31,133 nt of DNA. Source: a virus. The notes beneath the pieces were generated by a model that made no database searches, was not told the origin of the DNA, and was given only the letters and a program-made list of their open reading frames with translations. This document shows positions 21,942 through 28,304 of this stretch, in pieces; within the stretch, counting starts at the first letter, position 1, and each line of letters opens with the position of its first letter. Position numbers and translations under genes: made by a program. The stretch covers positions 1 through 31,133 of IMG/VR virus record IMGVR_UViG_3300031234_000027; one strand, given 5' to 3'.

Positions 21942-22105
21942 CACGTGGTTCGGTTTGAAGATTCAGCCAGTCACGTAACGTCACCGGTCCTGCGCTCGCA
22001 GCCCTCAATTTTTCAGCGCGCCGCCGGGTAATCAGCATATCCACAACCGCCGCGATCATCGCGCCGGCGACGATTCCAGCCGCTATAGAATTTAAGCCTC
22101 GGGGA

Positions 22106-22125
22106 CTGTCGCCTTCAGGCGACAG
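22106..22125 (+). repeat. Left-end hairpin of the IS
   Basis: CTGTCGCC-TTCA-GGCGACAG, an 8-bp stem with a TTCA loop. It matches the right-end hairpin in stem core and loop and is the likely TnpA recognition structure. Confidence 0.85.
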
Positions 22126-22208
22126 CGGAAGAGGCTTTCCGTACCCCAGTACGGACTGCCTTTTTTTGAACCTTGTAGTAAGTGTCTGTAAGGCGCATAC
22201 TCGGGCTG

Positions 22209-22607
22209 ATGAGTGAGCGATACGCCAAAAATGCCGGGGCGGTATTCAGCCTGAAATACCACGTTGTGTGGTGTCCCAAGTACCGCCGTTCCGTTCTGGT
22301 CAAGCCGGTCGACGCGCGATTGAAGGTGCTGTTGCGTCAGAAAGCCGCCGAATTGAACCTGACGATTCACGTGATGGAGGTTATGCCCGATCACGTCCAC
22401 CTTTTTGTGGAGGGCGCGCCGACGATCTGCGTAGCCGAGATCGTCAACGGGCTGAAGGGCTTCACATCGCATGAATTGCGGGAGGAGTTCCCGTTTCTCA
22501 AGTCGCGGCTGCCTACCCTTTGGAGCAGGAGTTACTACGCTGGTTCGGTTGGCTCCGTCAGTGAAGTCGTCGTTCGAAAGTACATCGAAGATCAGAAGGG
22601 GAAGTAG
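22209..22607 (+). CDS. tnpA: TnpA, HUH (Y1) transposase
   Basis: A 132-aa IS200/IS605 single-strand transposase. It has KYHVVWCPKYRRSVL, the HUH pair in MPDHVHLFVE (His62, His64) and the nucleophile Tyr in VVRKYIEDQ (Tyr125). It cuts and rejoins single-stranded IS ends recognised through the hairpins. I chose MSERYAKNAG as start; a GTG nine codons earlier is possible. The stop is immediately followed by the tnpB ATG. All key residues are present, so it could be active. Confidence 0.92.
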   Translation: MSERYAKNAGAVFSLKYHVVWCPKYRRSVLVKPVDARLKVLLRQKAAELNLTIHVMEVMPDHVHLFVEGAPTICVAEIVNGLKGFTSHELREEFPFLKSRLPTLWSRSYYAGSVGSVSEVVVRKYIEDQKGK

Positions 22608-23732
22608 ATGCGCTTCGCCTTCAAATACCGCCTGTATCCCACGGCTGCGCAGGCCGTGTTTCTCGATGGCGAGCTGCGCGATGCCTGCTCTCTCTACAAC
22701 GCAGCTAAGCAGGAACGGGACGACGCCTGGAAGACTTGCCGCAAGTCGATCAACTACTACGATCAGGCAAACCAATTGAAAGCGATGCGCGCCGATGGAT
22801 GCCTCACGCTGGCAAACTTCTCCTGTTGCCAAGACGTGCTGCGCCGCGTGGACAAGACGTACAAGGCTTTCTATGCCCGCGTGAAGCGCGGAGAGAAGCC
22901 GGGCTTCCCGCGCTACCGTTCTTTCCGGCGCTACGACAGCATCACCTTCCCGTCCTACGGCGACGGCTGCCGGTTGCTCGATTCCGGCAAGCTTCGCGTC
23001 CAGGGCGCCGGGCACATCAAGGTTAAGCTTCATCGCCCGGTTGAAGGCGATATCAAGACGGTCACGATCAAGCGGGAAGCTGGCCGCTGGTTCGTGTGCT
23101 TCAGCATCGAGCGCGCCGCCGCACCGCTGCCGGTGAGTTCCACCGAAATCGGAATCGATGTCGGATTGACCAGCTTCGCGGTCCTCTCCGATGGCTCCGA
23201 GATCGAGAATCCCCGGCGTTACCGGAAGGCTCAAGCCAAGCTGCGCTGCGCACAGCGAAAGGTAGCGCGGCGCAAGAAGGGCGGCAACCGGCGCCGGAAG
23301 GCTGTTCGATTGCTCCAGCGCGCTCATGCACACGTCGGTAACCAGCGCAGGGACTTCCAGCACAAGGAATCCCGCAAGCTGGTGAACAGGTACGGTCTGA
23401 TTGCCGTGGAAGATTTGAACGTGAAAGGGCTCGCCGGAGGAATGCTGGCGAAGTCCGTTCACGATGCGGGATGGGCGGCTTTTCTGAATATGATCTCGTA
23501 CAAAGCGGAAGATGCTGGTCGAGATTACCGAAAAGTCGATGCACGAGGAACGTCGCAAGAATGTCTCTGTGGGGCGCGAGTGCCCAAGACCCTTGCGGAT
23601 CGTTGGCACTTTTGCCCGGCTTGCGGATTGTCTGCTAGTCGCGATCATGTTTCTGCTCAACTGATACTCAAACGGGCCTGGATCGGGCCTTCAAGCGCTA
23701 ACGTAGAGGTTGTAGTCTCATGCGTTGCTTGA
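22608..23732 (+). CDS. tnpB: TnpB, RNA-guided RuvC-like nuclease
   Basis: A 374-aa TnpB starting MRFAFKYRLYPTAAQAVFLD. The RuvC triad is visible: Asp184 in EIGIDVGLTSFAV, Glu268 in IAVEDLNVKGL and Asp346 in SRDHVSAQ. The zinc-ribbon segment TSQECLCGARVPKTL ... FCPACGLSAS has CxC in the first knuckle in place of the usual CxxC. TnpB proteins use an RNA from the IS right end to cut the empty donor site and promote retention of the IS. The length is normal and the frame intact. The gene ends 4 nt before the right-end hairpin. Confidence 0.92.
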   Translation: MRFAFKYRLYPTAAQAVFLDGELRDACSLYNAAKQERDDAWKTCRKSINYYDQANQLKAMRADGCLTLANFSCCQDVLRRVDKTYKAFYARVKRGEKPGFPRYRSFRRYDSITFPSYGDGCRLLDSGKLRVQGAGHIKVKLHRPVEGDIKTVTIKREAGRWFVCFSIERAAAPLPVSSTEIGIDVGLTSFAVLSDGSEIENPRRYRKAQAKLRCAQRKVARRKKGGNRRRKAVRLLQRAHAHVGNQRRDFQHKESRKLVNRYGLIAVEDLNVKGLAGGMLAKSVHDAGWAAFLNMISYKAEDAGRDYRKVDARGTSQECLCGARVPKTLADRWHFCPACGLSASRDHVSAQLILKRAWIGPSSANVEVVVSCVA

Positions 23733-23765
23733 GAAGCCGTCGCCTTCAGGCGACGGAGTGGTCAC
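23600..23765 (+). ncRNA. Predicted reRNA/omegaRNA at the tnpB 3' end
   Basis: By analogy with characterised IS200/IS605 elements, the RNA should cover the 3' end of tnpB and the right end including the 23737-23756 hairpin. Its guide should begin at the flanking AAGAAAGTCTTGCAGTGCAA (23766-23785). The 5' boundary is arbitrary. Confidence 0.5.
23737..23756 (+). repeat. Right-end hairpin of the IS
   Basis: CCGTCGCC-TTCA-GGCGACGG, an 8-bp stem with a TTCA loop, paired with the left-end hairpin at 22106-22125. Confidence 0.85.
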
Positions 23766-23948
23766 AAGAAAGTCTTGCAGTGCAATTAGAATTTTCATTC
23801 GGCAGCCCTCCCCGGAAACTCCGTACCCCACGGCGGCAGTACGATGCCAAACCAAACAAAAACAGATCAAGAACCCCGGACAGCCCTTTATAGTGGGCTG
23901 CCCGAGTAGAAAGGAGAGCGCCAGCAGAATCAAAGCTCGACGCAACAT
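23766..23948 (-). pseudogene. 5' part of gene X, cut by the IS
   Basis: Two starts are possible in one frame. The ATG at 23798 (MKILIALQDFL, GGGAGG about 7 nt upstream) gives a restored 140-aa protein. The ATG at 23948 (MLRRALILLALSFLLGQP, AAGGAGG 5 nt upstream) adds 50 residues with a signal-like hydrophobic start. Both have good Shine-Dalgarno sites, so a dual-start product is possible. The frame now runs into the IS right end and stops. Confidence 0.75.
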
Positions 23949-23958
23949 GGTTTCCTCC

Positions 23959-24336
23959 TTACGGACCAGCGGGCGCGGGTGTGGTGCTGGTTACCGGCGT
24001 TCCTTGCGCTACGGGTGTGCCGAGCCCGACGCCGATCGTCGTTGCCGGGCCACCCACGATGTCGATCGTGTCGGTTATTGTGAGCGCCGGCCCGGAGGGG
24101 TGTTGGAGCGCGAACGTGATCACCAGGCCCAAGCTTTCCTTTTGCGCCACAATCACGCCCGAGGCAACACTGCCGGCTGCTGGGGTTGTGTCGAACGTCA
24201 CGGTTGCCGCCGTGCTGTCGCTAAGGCTCGATGAAAATGTGTCGCCTGGCTGAGGGACCGCCGGGTTCCCCTTGCCATCGAGTTCTGTGATTGTAAACGG
24301 CACTTGCTGTGTGTCGCCTAATTGAAAATTTCCCAT
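23959..24336 (-). CDS. Ig-like phage protein, 125 aa
   Basis: MGNFQLGDTQQVPFTITELD follows AAAGGAGAA at good distance. The protein is beta-rich with PQPGDTFSSSLSDSTAATVT and ALTITDTIDIVGGPATTIGV, and a Thr/Pro-rich C-terminal tail. The character is of an Ig-like or virion-surface domain, but no specific family is recognised. Confidence 0.65.
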   Translation of the reverse strand: MGNFQLGDTQQVPFTITELDGKGNPAVPQPGDTFSSSLSDSTAATVTFDTTPAAGSVASGVIVAQKESLGLVITFALQHPSGPALTITDTIDIVGGPATTIGVGLGTPVAQGTPVTSTTPAPAGP

Positions 24337-24352
24337 ACTGTTGATTCTCCTT

Positions 24353-24511
24353 TTACTTCGGGGTGGGGACCGGAGTTCCCAGTTTCAAAACCAATGTCGT
24401 AGCGGCTTCTTCCGACTGCTGAAGCGCCGTCAAGATTGCGAGTATTTTATCCAGGGTCGCCTGGACAGCATCTAGTTGCGCGGAAAGTTGAGCGGCCTTT
24501 GAGCTGATCAT
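24353..24511 (-). CDS. Small coiled-coil protein, 52 aa
   Basis: The ATG overlaps the stop of the upstream gene (ATGA). MISSKAAQLSAQLDAVQATL and DKILAILTALQQSEEAATTL form a heptad-like helix, ending LGTPVPTPK. It probably oligomerises. The role is unknown. Confidence 0.6.
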   Translation of the reverse strand: MISSKAAQLSAQLDAVQATLDKILAILTALQQSEEAATTLVLKLGTPVPTPK

Positions 24512-25038
24512 TCTGATTGTCCGCTACCTGTCTCGGTGGCCGTCGAGGACTTTGTGGGGGCGGCGATTGTTGGCGGCGGGTTCGTGCTGGCTACTGAATC
24601 CGCGAACTCAATCACGCGCTGCGCCGAGAGCTTCTGTTGATCCCAATCGCGCGCGTATAGCGGTCCCGCCAGCTTATTCGGCGAATGAAACGATACCTGC
24701 CCTTGCGGTAGGTCGACGTACAGCACCCAGGAAGCTTCCTCACCGAAAACGGTTTGCGGATCTTCCTTCCATCCGAACGTGATGCCCAGCGCGGCGCCGT
24801 GCTCCGTCAGCACCTTGACCAGATTTTCCATCGCCCAGCGTTTGGTGTCGTACGCCATCGATTTGTAGCTGCCCTTGCCGCGGATTCCACCACGGTAGAG
24901 CTTGGCGCGCGTGCTGGTTTTCTGGGCGCGGAATAGATTCACAGCTACCACGCCAGCGGGACCGCGGGCCTCCAGTGCGGCGTAGAAGGCCCTGGTGAGC
25001 GCGCCGTCGCTGCCTTCGTAAACCTCCACAGCTCTCAT
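24508..25038 (-). CDS. Conserved phage protein, 176 aa
   Basis: The ATG at 25038 (MRAVEVYEGSDGALTRAFYA) overlaps the stop of the preceding gene. The body KGSYKSMAYDTKRWAMENLV, LGITFGWKEDP, WVLYVDLPQGQVSFHSPNK and LYARDWDQQKLSAQRVIEF matches a conserved phage family I recognise by pattern (WVLYVDLPTGQVSFH) without known function. The C-terminus ADSVASTNPPPTIAAP is encoded by dispersed repeat copy B and may be an added tail. Confidence 0.75.
   Translation of the reverse strand: MRAVEVYEGSDGALTRAFYAALEARGPAGVVAVNLFRAQKTSTRAKLYRGGIRGKGSYKSMAYDTKRWAMENLVKVLTEHGAALGITFGWKEDPQTVFGEEASWVLYVDLPQGQVSFHSPNKLAGPLYARDWDQQKLSAQRVIEFADSVASTNPPPTIAAPTKSSTATETGSGQSE
24566..24602. repeat. Dispersed 37-nt repeat, copy B
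   Basis: The core TTCGTGCTGGCTACTGAATC is shared with copies at 8669-8705 and 26782-26818. On the minus strand it encodes ADSVASTNPPPT. Confidence 0.6.
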
Positions 25039-25418
25039 AACGGGTCGATTCCAATATCGAGACAGCGTCCGATCCACATGGCCATCGCCTCCGGAGTTTT
25101 CAGAAACGCGACATCGAGGCGCAGGCCCACCAGCGCCAGCCGTTCTCCAGCGATTTCCTGCAAGGTCTCTTCGCTCACCTCACCCGGATCAATGAGTGTA
25201 AGCATATGGTCCCAGCACGGCGCGTTGATGTAGTGCTCCATGAATACGCGCACAATTTCAAGCTGTATCTCATCGAGCTGCGTTCCGTCGATGCGGTTAT
25301 CGAGGTAGGCTTTGACCGCCGCTGGTAGGACGCCGGTCACTTCGTCCCGCCAGTTCAGCGGCAGGCCTTTGACTGGCCCAATGTTCCGATAAATAGGCGG
25401 AACCGTGAATTCCTTCAT
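25035..25418 (-). CDS. Phage protein, 127 aa
   Basis: The ATG at 25418 (MKEFTVPPIYRNIGPVKGLP) overlaps the preceding stop. It is mostly helical, with LNWRDEVTGVLPAAVKAYLD and LDEIQLEIVRVFMEHYINAP, then a C-terminal LRLDVAFLKTPEAMAMWIGR. It lies between a basic linker-like gene and the WVLYVDLP protein. No function is recognised. Confidence 0.65.
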   Translation of the reverse strand: MKEFTVPPIYRNIGPVKGLPLNWRDEVTGVLPAAVKAYLDNRIDGTQLDEIQLEIVRVFMEHYINAPCWDHMLTLIDPGEVSEETLQEIAGERLALVGLRLDVAFLKTPEAMAMWIGRCLDIGIDPL

Positions 25419-25618
25419 GCGCGCCACCTCGCCTTTCCGTACTTCTCCCGCATCCGTTCCGCGATCGGTTCGAGCCTGCGCCGTCGCGCCGTAGCCAGCG
25501 ATCCGCTTGGTCCTCGCGGGCGGCCCGCCCTTTTCTTCCGCTGCACCGGCGGTGGCTCGTCGTCGTTTCCCTGCTCGGCAATCAGCCGGTCCAGTTCTGC
25601 AAATCGCGCATCCCTCAT
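25415..25618 (-). CDS. Small basic protein, 67 aa
   Basis: MRDARFAELDRLIAEQGNDD is followed by QRKKRAGRPRGPSG and RRRRLEPIAERMREKYGK. It is strongly basic with an AT-hook-like RPRG, so DNA binding is possible. It overlaps neighbours by ATGA at both ends. Confidence 0.6.
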   Translation of the reverse strand: MRDARFAELDRLIAEQGNDDEPPPVQRKKRAGRPRGPSGSLATARRRRLEPIAERMREKYGKARWRA

Positions 25619-26034
25619 GCCGTGTGCTCCATTCGTAATTGCCCTACTTCTTCATCTCGGCGTCGTCGCGCGGTTGCAAGGTGATGCCGCATATCGTGGA
25701 TCAGATGACAACGCCTGCATAAGTGCGCCAGGTTGGAGAGATCGTTATTTGTTGGATCGTGATCGAGGTGCGCGACGGAAAGTTGTACCAGCACGAATAC
25801 GCCGGTTTCGGGAAGTGGCGCCGGCGGGGCGAGCCAATCGCGAAATGGCGATACCCAGGTCCACTTCGTCGGATCGTACCATCGGCCTGTTTCGTCATCC
25901 GCCGTTAAGATCCAGCGGCGGTTCGGACGGGAGCACCATTCGCAACAGCCTCCGGAGCGCATCCTTACCAGGCCTTTTGCTGTGAACCATTCCTCGGTTT
26001 CATAGAGGTGTTGAAGTTCAGGACTGATCGGCAT
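25615..26034 (-). CDS. HNH endonuclease, second copy type
   Basis: A 139-aa protein with CCEWCSRPNRRWILTADDET (zinc pair) and the HNH core LSVAHLDHDPTNNDLSNLAH followed by LCRRCHLIHD. It differs in sequence and layout from the HNH gene at 15921. Its ATG is directly next to the TGA that would end the ancestral gene broken by cassette 2, showing the original operon spacing. Roles in packaging, recombination or homing are all possible. Confidence 0.85.
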   Translation of the reverse strand: MPISPELQHLYETEEWFTAKGLVRMRSGGCCEWCSRPNRRWILTADDETGRWYDPTKWTWVSPFRDWLAPPAPLPETGVFVLVQLSVAHLDHDPTNNDLSNLAHLCRRCHLIHDMRHHLATARRRRDEEVGQLRMEHTA

Positions 26035-26052
26035 TCAGCTCACCGCCTCACT

Positions 26053-26060
26053 AATCCTTT
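26053..26060. repeat. Target duplication, left of cassette 2
   Basis: AATCCTTT, adjacent to the outer GGGA of the left inverted repeat, identical and same orientation to 26724-26731. Confidence 0.9.
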
Positions 26061-26084
26061 GGGATTTATATACATAAGTCCCTT
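26061..26084. repeat. Left inverted repeat of cassette 2
   Basis: Starts GGGATTTATATACATAAGTC. It contains the TAA stop of the methyltransferase at 26066-26068. Confidence 0.85.
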
Positions 26085-26710
26085 ATCTGTTTACCGATGA
26101 ACTTTGAGTACGCCGGAGGGATGGCTTGAGAGAGTTCGTTGCCAGTCATCCAGTCGATGCCCATGGCTTCCGGCCCGACATACGAGCCGATGTCCCCTAC
26201 GACCGTCACGAACCCGCCAGCGTCCCAATGCCCGCGCCGGTTCTTCTTTCTTCGGTTTACGGGCGTAATATGCTTGGGATGTTCCATGCCTTTTAGTGGG
26301 CGATTCGATTCAAAGATTCGATGGCGATAGCTGCGAAGGCCAAACGCTGCGGCGCAAAGCATCAGGTCCCGCCTCAGCGGAGCACCCACCACGTTTTCAA
26401 TCACGAACGGCACGCCGGAAGCCTCCAGGCGCGCTCTGACGGGCGCTACCAAGTCTTCGTACTTCGAGCTATCGAAAACGCTCCGCAGGCACGTAAACCG
26501 CTGGCAAGGCGGACTCGCCCAGATGAAATCGAATCCTTCCAGCGGGAAAGTCATGGCGTCCGCTAAGTGGAAGACATGGCCCACATAGCGCGGCTGTGCC
26601 TTGATGTCCACACCCGTGACGTGGAAGCCAGCGAGACGCAATCCCTTCGTCGCACCGCCCGCGCCGCAAAAAAGGTCCAAAGCCTTCGGTTTCTTACGCA
26701 AGGGACTCAT
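26066..26710 (-). CDS. C5-cytosine DNA methyltransferase 2, 214 aa
   Basis: A compact Dcm-type enzyme: motif I ALDLFCGAGGATKGLRLAG, motif IV WASPPCQRFT, motif VI FVIENVVGAPL, motif VIII-like SYRHRIFES and a C-terminal PPAYSKFIGKQI. At 214 aa it has only a minimal target-recognition part, like other short phage C5 methyltransferases. It shares little sequence with methyltransferase 1 beyond the catalytic motifs. Its ATG overlaps the truncated upstream frame (GNYIDESLA), so translation is probably coupled to the interrupted gene. Confidence 0.9.
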   Translation of the reverse strand: MSPLRKKPKALDLFCGAGGATKGLRLAGFHVTGVDIKAQPRYVGHVFHLADAMTFPLEGFDFIWASPPCQRFTCLRSVFDSSKYEDLVAPVRARLEASGVPFVIENVVGAPLRRDLMLCAAAFGLRSYRHRIFESNRPLKGMEHPKHITPVNRRKKNRRGHWDAGGFVTVVGDIGSYVGPEAMGIDWMTGNELSQAIPPAYSKFIGKQIRDLCI

Positions 26711-26723
26711 CTATATAATTCCC
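26700..26723. repeat. Right inverted repeat of cassette 2
   Basis: Reads GGGAATTATATAGATGAGTC inward on the minus strand. It contains the methyltransferase start codon. Confidence 0.85.
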
Positions 26724-26731
26724 AATCCTTT
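26724..26731. repeat. Target duplication, right of cassette 2
   Basis: AATCCTTT, identical to 26053-26060. Confidence 0.9.
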
Positions 26732-26781
26732 TACGTTCGTTACGACTGACCCGCACACTCCGTTCTGCTGTGAGGGCTGCC

Positions 26782-26818
26782 GCTGTTGGCCTCGGCTTCG
26801 TGCTGCCTACTGAATCGC
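26782..26818. repeat. Dispersed 37-nt repeat, copy C
   Basis: Contains GGCTTCGTGCTGCCTACTGA, matching copies A and B. On the minus strand it encodes DSVGSTKPRPTA. Confidence 0.6.
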
Positions 26819-26908
26819 GCGGCGCCCGGCCGGCCAGGCGCATCATTGCTTCGTGGCGCGAGCAGGGCGCTTCGCTGAATAGATCGACCAGTAGCTCGAC
26901 CAGGCGCA

Positions 26909-27313
26909 TCATTCGCAGCCGCCTTGACGGTCGAATATGTGCCACGCTACCCAGCCGCTCGGGCAGATGAAACCCCATTCACGGCGCCGGCGGAATCGGA
27001 GCACGAGCGTCCACGCTGGCCGGGCAAGTTCGAGACGATGCTGCCATTCCGCGGGACGAATCAGCACCGATCCGGGACGATGACGCCGCGGCCCTTGTGG
27101 TGTGTGCTCGATGTATCCCGCCGTCAGAATGATCGAAATGAAGCTCCACGGGTGATCATGCAGGGCGCGGTCCTCGTCGCTTCGACAGAGCCGGTGCAGG
27201 TACACCGCGAACCGGTCGGCGCGGAAGAGAAAGTACCGGATCAGCAGCGGACCGGCCGGGACATCCCACCCGATTACGCGATGCGGAAATCGATTTGCGA
27301 TCGCCTGTATCAT
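26909..27313 (-). CDS. Cupin-fold phage protein, 134 aa
   Basis: The ATG at 27313 overlaps the preceding stop. The protein has the conserved phage cupin pattern: FLFRADRFAVYLHRLCRSDE, RALHDHPWSFISIILTAGYI, RRHRPGSVLIRPAEWQHRLE, then AWTLVLRFRRRREWGF. The HDHPW metal-binding histidines are present. Cupins of this type occur in many phages without known substrate. Frames extending upstream overlap the preceding gene and are not believed. Confidence 0.8.
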   Translation of the reverse strand: MIQAIANRFPHRVIGWDVPAGPLLIRYFLFRADRFAVYLHRLCRSDEDRALHDHPWSFISIILTAGYIEHTPQGPRRHRPGSVLIRPAEWQHRLELARPAWTLVLRFRRRREWGFICPSGWVAWHIFDRQGGCE

Positions 27314-27738
27314 CGCCGCCTCGCCTCGCGCCCGTGGCCCACCTGCATCGAACGTCCGATGAAATCCCAGCCGAGCAGCACTTGCAGCGGCGCGGTTATT
27401 TTGTTGCGTCTGAGCAGTTCGAGCCCGATGCGCCGGACAGGATCGTATCTCGCGTTGACGACGCGCCATTCGGGCGCGCCTGGAACCTGGGCGATCACCA
27501 GGTATTCCGTCTGGCCCATCACCACCTGTTTGACCAGCGCGTAACAGAGTCCGAGCGCGGGATCGACCGTCACCGGCAGGCGTGTGGCGCGCATATTCTC
27601 GCCCTTTCCTTCCGGGCCCTGGACGATGACGCACAGCTCGCGGCCCTCGCTAACAGCATTCCTTTTGCCCGGTTCAGATTTAACCGCTACTCTGCGCCAT
27701 TCTGTTGGTGTGCGGACTCTTGGACGTTCCCCTCGCAT
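27310..27738 (-). CDS. Phage protein, 142 aa
   Basis: GGAGG lies 5 nt before the ATG at 27738 (MRGERPRVRTPTEWRRVAVK). A later Met (MRATRLPVTVDPALGLCYAL) would leave a 160-nt gap, so the longer form is preferred. The C-terminal half reads VKQVVMGQTEYLVIAQVPGA and RRIGLELLRRNKITAPLQVL. No family is recognised. Confidence 0.6.
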   Translation of the reverse strand: MRGERPRVRTPTEWRRVAVKSEPGKRNAVSEGRELCVIVQGPEGKGENMRATRLPVTVDPALGLCYALVKQVVMGQTEYLVIAQVPGAPEWRVVNARYDPVRRIGLELLRRNKITAPLQVLLGWDFIGRSMQVGHGREARRR

Positions 27739-27755
27739 TCAATCCTCCGTCGCGC

Positions 27756-28304
27756 TCATTGCACGCTCCGGGAACTTGCAGCATTCCGCTGCAATTTGGA
27801 AGATCCGGCAATTTGGAAGACGCTATCTGCCAAATCTTCCAGATTGTCCAAATCAGCCTGAAGCACTTTAATCGACCGATCGCGGATAGCCTTGAGGCGC
27901 CCGGCGGCGATTAAACGGCGCAGTAACGCGACGGATAAGCCCGTCCTGGCGTTCGCGGCCCTCAGGTCAAGCCAACGGGCGGGCGGCCGCGGCGGCGGTT
28001 CCTGGAGGCGATTTGCCAGCAGCTTGACAAGTTGCTCAAGCGGCGAGCCCGGCGCCATCAGGCCGGCGGGAATCTGGACACGCGGAGTCAGCGCGGAATT
28101 GCTCGAGAACACGGCGGGCGGGGAAGCGGCCAGGCGGTCGACGTCCTCGGGATTGTAGACCGGCTGGGGCTTCAGTCCTTCGCGCTTCCGCATCCGGCGC
28201 TCCGGACCTTTGCCTTCCTTGCAATGCTCGCGCAGTGTGCGTTCACTCATACCCAGGCGTTCGGCTGCTTCCGATTCAGTAAGCCAGGTGGATAGGTCGG
28301 TCAT
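27756..28304 (-). CDS. Double HTH, excisionase-like DNA-binding protein
   Basis: A 182-aa protein with GGGGAG before MTDLSTWLTESEAAERLGMS. The first HTH (LTESEAAERLGMSERTLREH) is of excisionase/MerR type. The second (DLRAANARTGLSVALLRRLI, then AAGRLKAIRDRSIKVLQADL) is a similar unit, with a Pro-rich linker between. Such proteins act as excisionase, regulator or small-terminase-like factors. As the only clear HTH protein in the window it is a candidate regulator. The ATG overlaps the preceding stop. Confidence 0.75.
   Translation of the reverse strand: MTDLSTWLTESEAAERLGMSERTLREHCKEGKGPERRMRKREGLKPQPVYNPEDVDRLAASPPAVFSSNSALTPRVQIPAGLMAPGSPLEQLVKLLANRLQEPPPRPPARWLDLRAANARTGLSVALLRRLIAAGRLKAIRDRSIKVLQADLDNLEDLADSVFQIAGSSKLQRNAASSRSVQ

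Larger units (their letters stand above)
21898..22095 (-). pseudogene. Middle fragment of gene X plus cassette read-through
   Basis: Gene X sequence is 21934-22095: LNSIAAGIVAGAMIAAVVDM forms a membrane helix, followed by LITRRRAEKLRAASAGP and LRDWLNLQTEPRASF. It then runs 12 codons into cassette 1 (GNYIHDYSGEY, stop TAG at 21898-21900). The 5' part was separated by the IS200/IS605 insertion at 22096. An internal ATG at 22059 could still start a 53-aa product whose stop abuts the methyltransferase GTG. Confidence 0.85.
22096..23765 (+). mobile_element. IS200/IS605-family insertion sequence (tnpA-tnpB)
   Basis: About 1670 bp with subterminal hairpins at both ends and the genes tnpA and tnpB in the same direction. 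It is inserted in gene X after TTTAA (22091-22095) and followed by AAGAAAG (23766 on), with no target duplication, as expected for single-strand IS200/IS605 transposition. With these edges, removal joins the gene X frame exactly (codons ending at 23766 and resuming at 22095). Edges could shift by one base while keeping the frame. Confidence 0.88.
26061..26723 (-). mobile_element. Transposase-less methyltransferase cassette 2 (663 bp)
   Basis: The ends read GGGATTTATATACATAAGTC (left, inward) and GGGAATTATATAGATGAGTC (right, inward), differing at only 3 of the first 24 positions, and are flanked by 8-bp AATCCTTT duplications. The single gene, a 214-aa C5 methyltransferase, starts inside the right repeat and takes its TAA stop from the left repeat, so the cassette is nothing but this gene and its ends. 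Removal gives an in-frame ending RKRI-SEAVS-stop for the host gene, with its TGA next to the HNH ATG. Same end family and same duplication length as cassette 1. Confidence 0.9.
26694..26912 (-). pseudogene. Small gene interrupted at its 3' end by cassette 2
   Basis: The ATG at 26912 overlaps the cupin gene stop (ATGA) and gives MMRLVELLVDLFSEAPCSRH, then DSVGSTKPRPTAAALTAERS and VRVSRNERKRI. The ancestral part ends at 26724; the frame now reads GNYIDESLA from the cassette. Excision would give a 68-aa protein ending SEAVS (stop at 26035-26037). The insertion only replaces the last five residues, so the product may still work. The middle is dispersed repeat copy C. Confidence 0.75.

Noticed and set aside
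22092-23660. 522-aa minus-strand ORF across the IS element
   Set aside because: It is antisense to tnpA and tnpB, which are clear, and its translation has no recognisable domain; it is a GC-rich shadow.
20648-26723. The GGGAATTATATA repeats as simple operators or promoters of methyltransferase genes
   Set aside because: Operators would not explain the perfect 8-bp direct duplications or the exact frame restoration of the flanking genes; a secondary regulatory role is still possible.
20648-26723. A single composite transposon spanning both methyltransferase genes
   Set aside because: Each gene has its own pair of ends and its own different duplication, so they are two independent insertions.
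26909-27634. 241-aa version of the cupin protein
   Set aside because: The first 107 residues overlap another gene and are Arg/Gly/Ala-rich nonsense; the ATG at 27313 overlaps the preceding stop and begins the recognisable domain.
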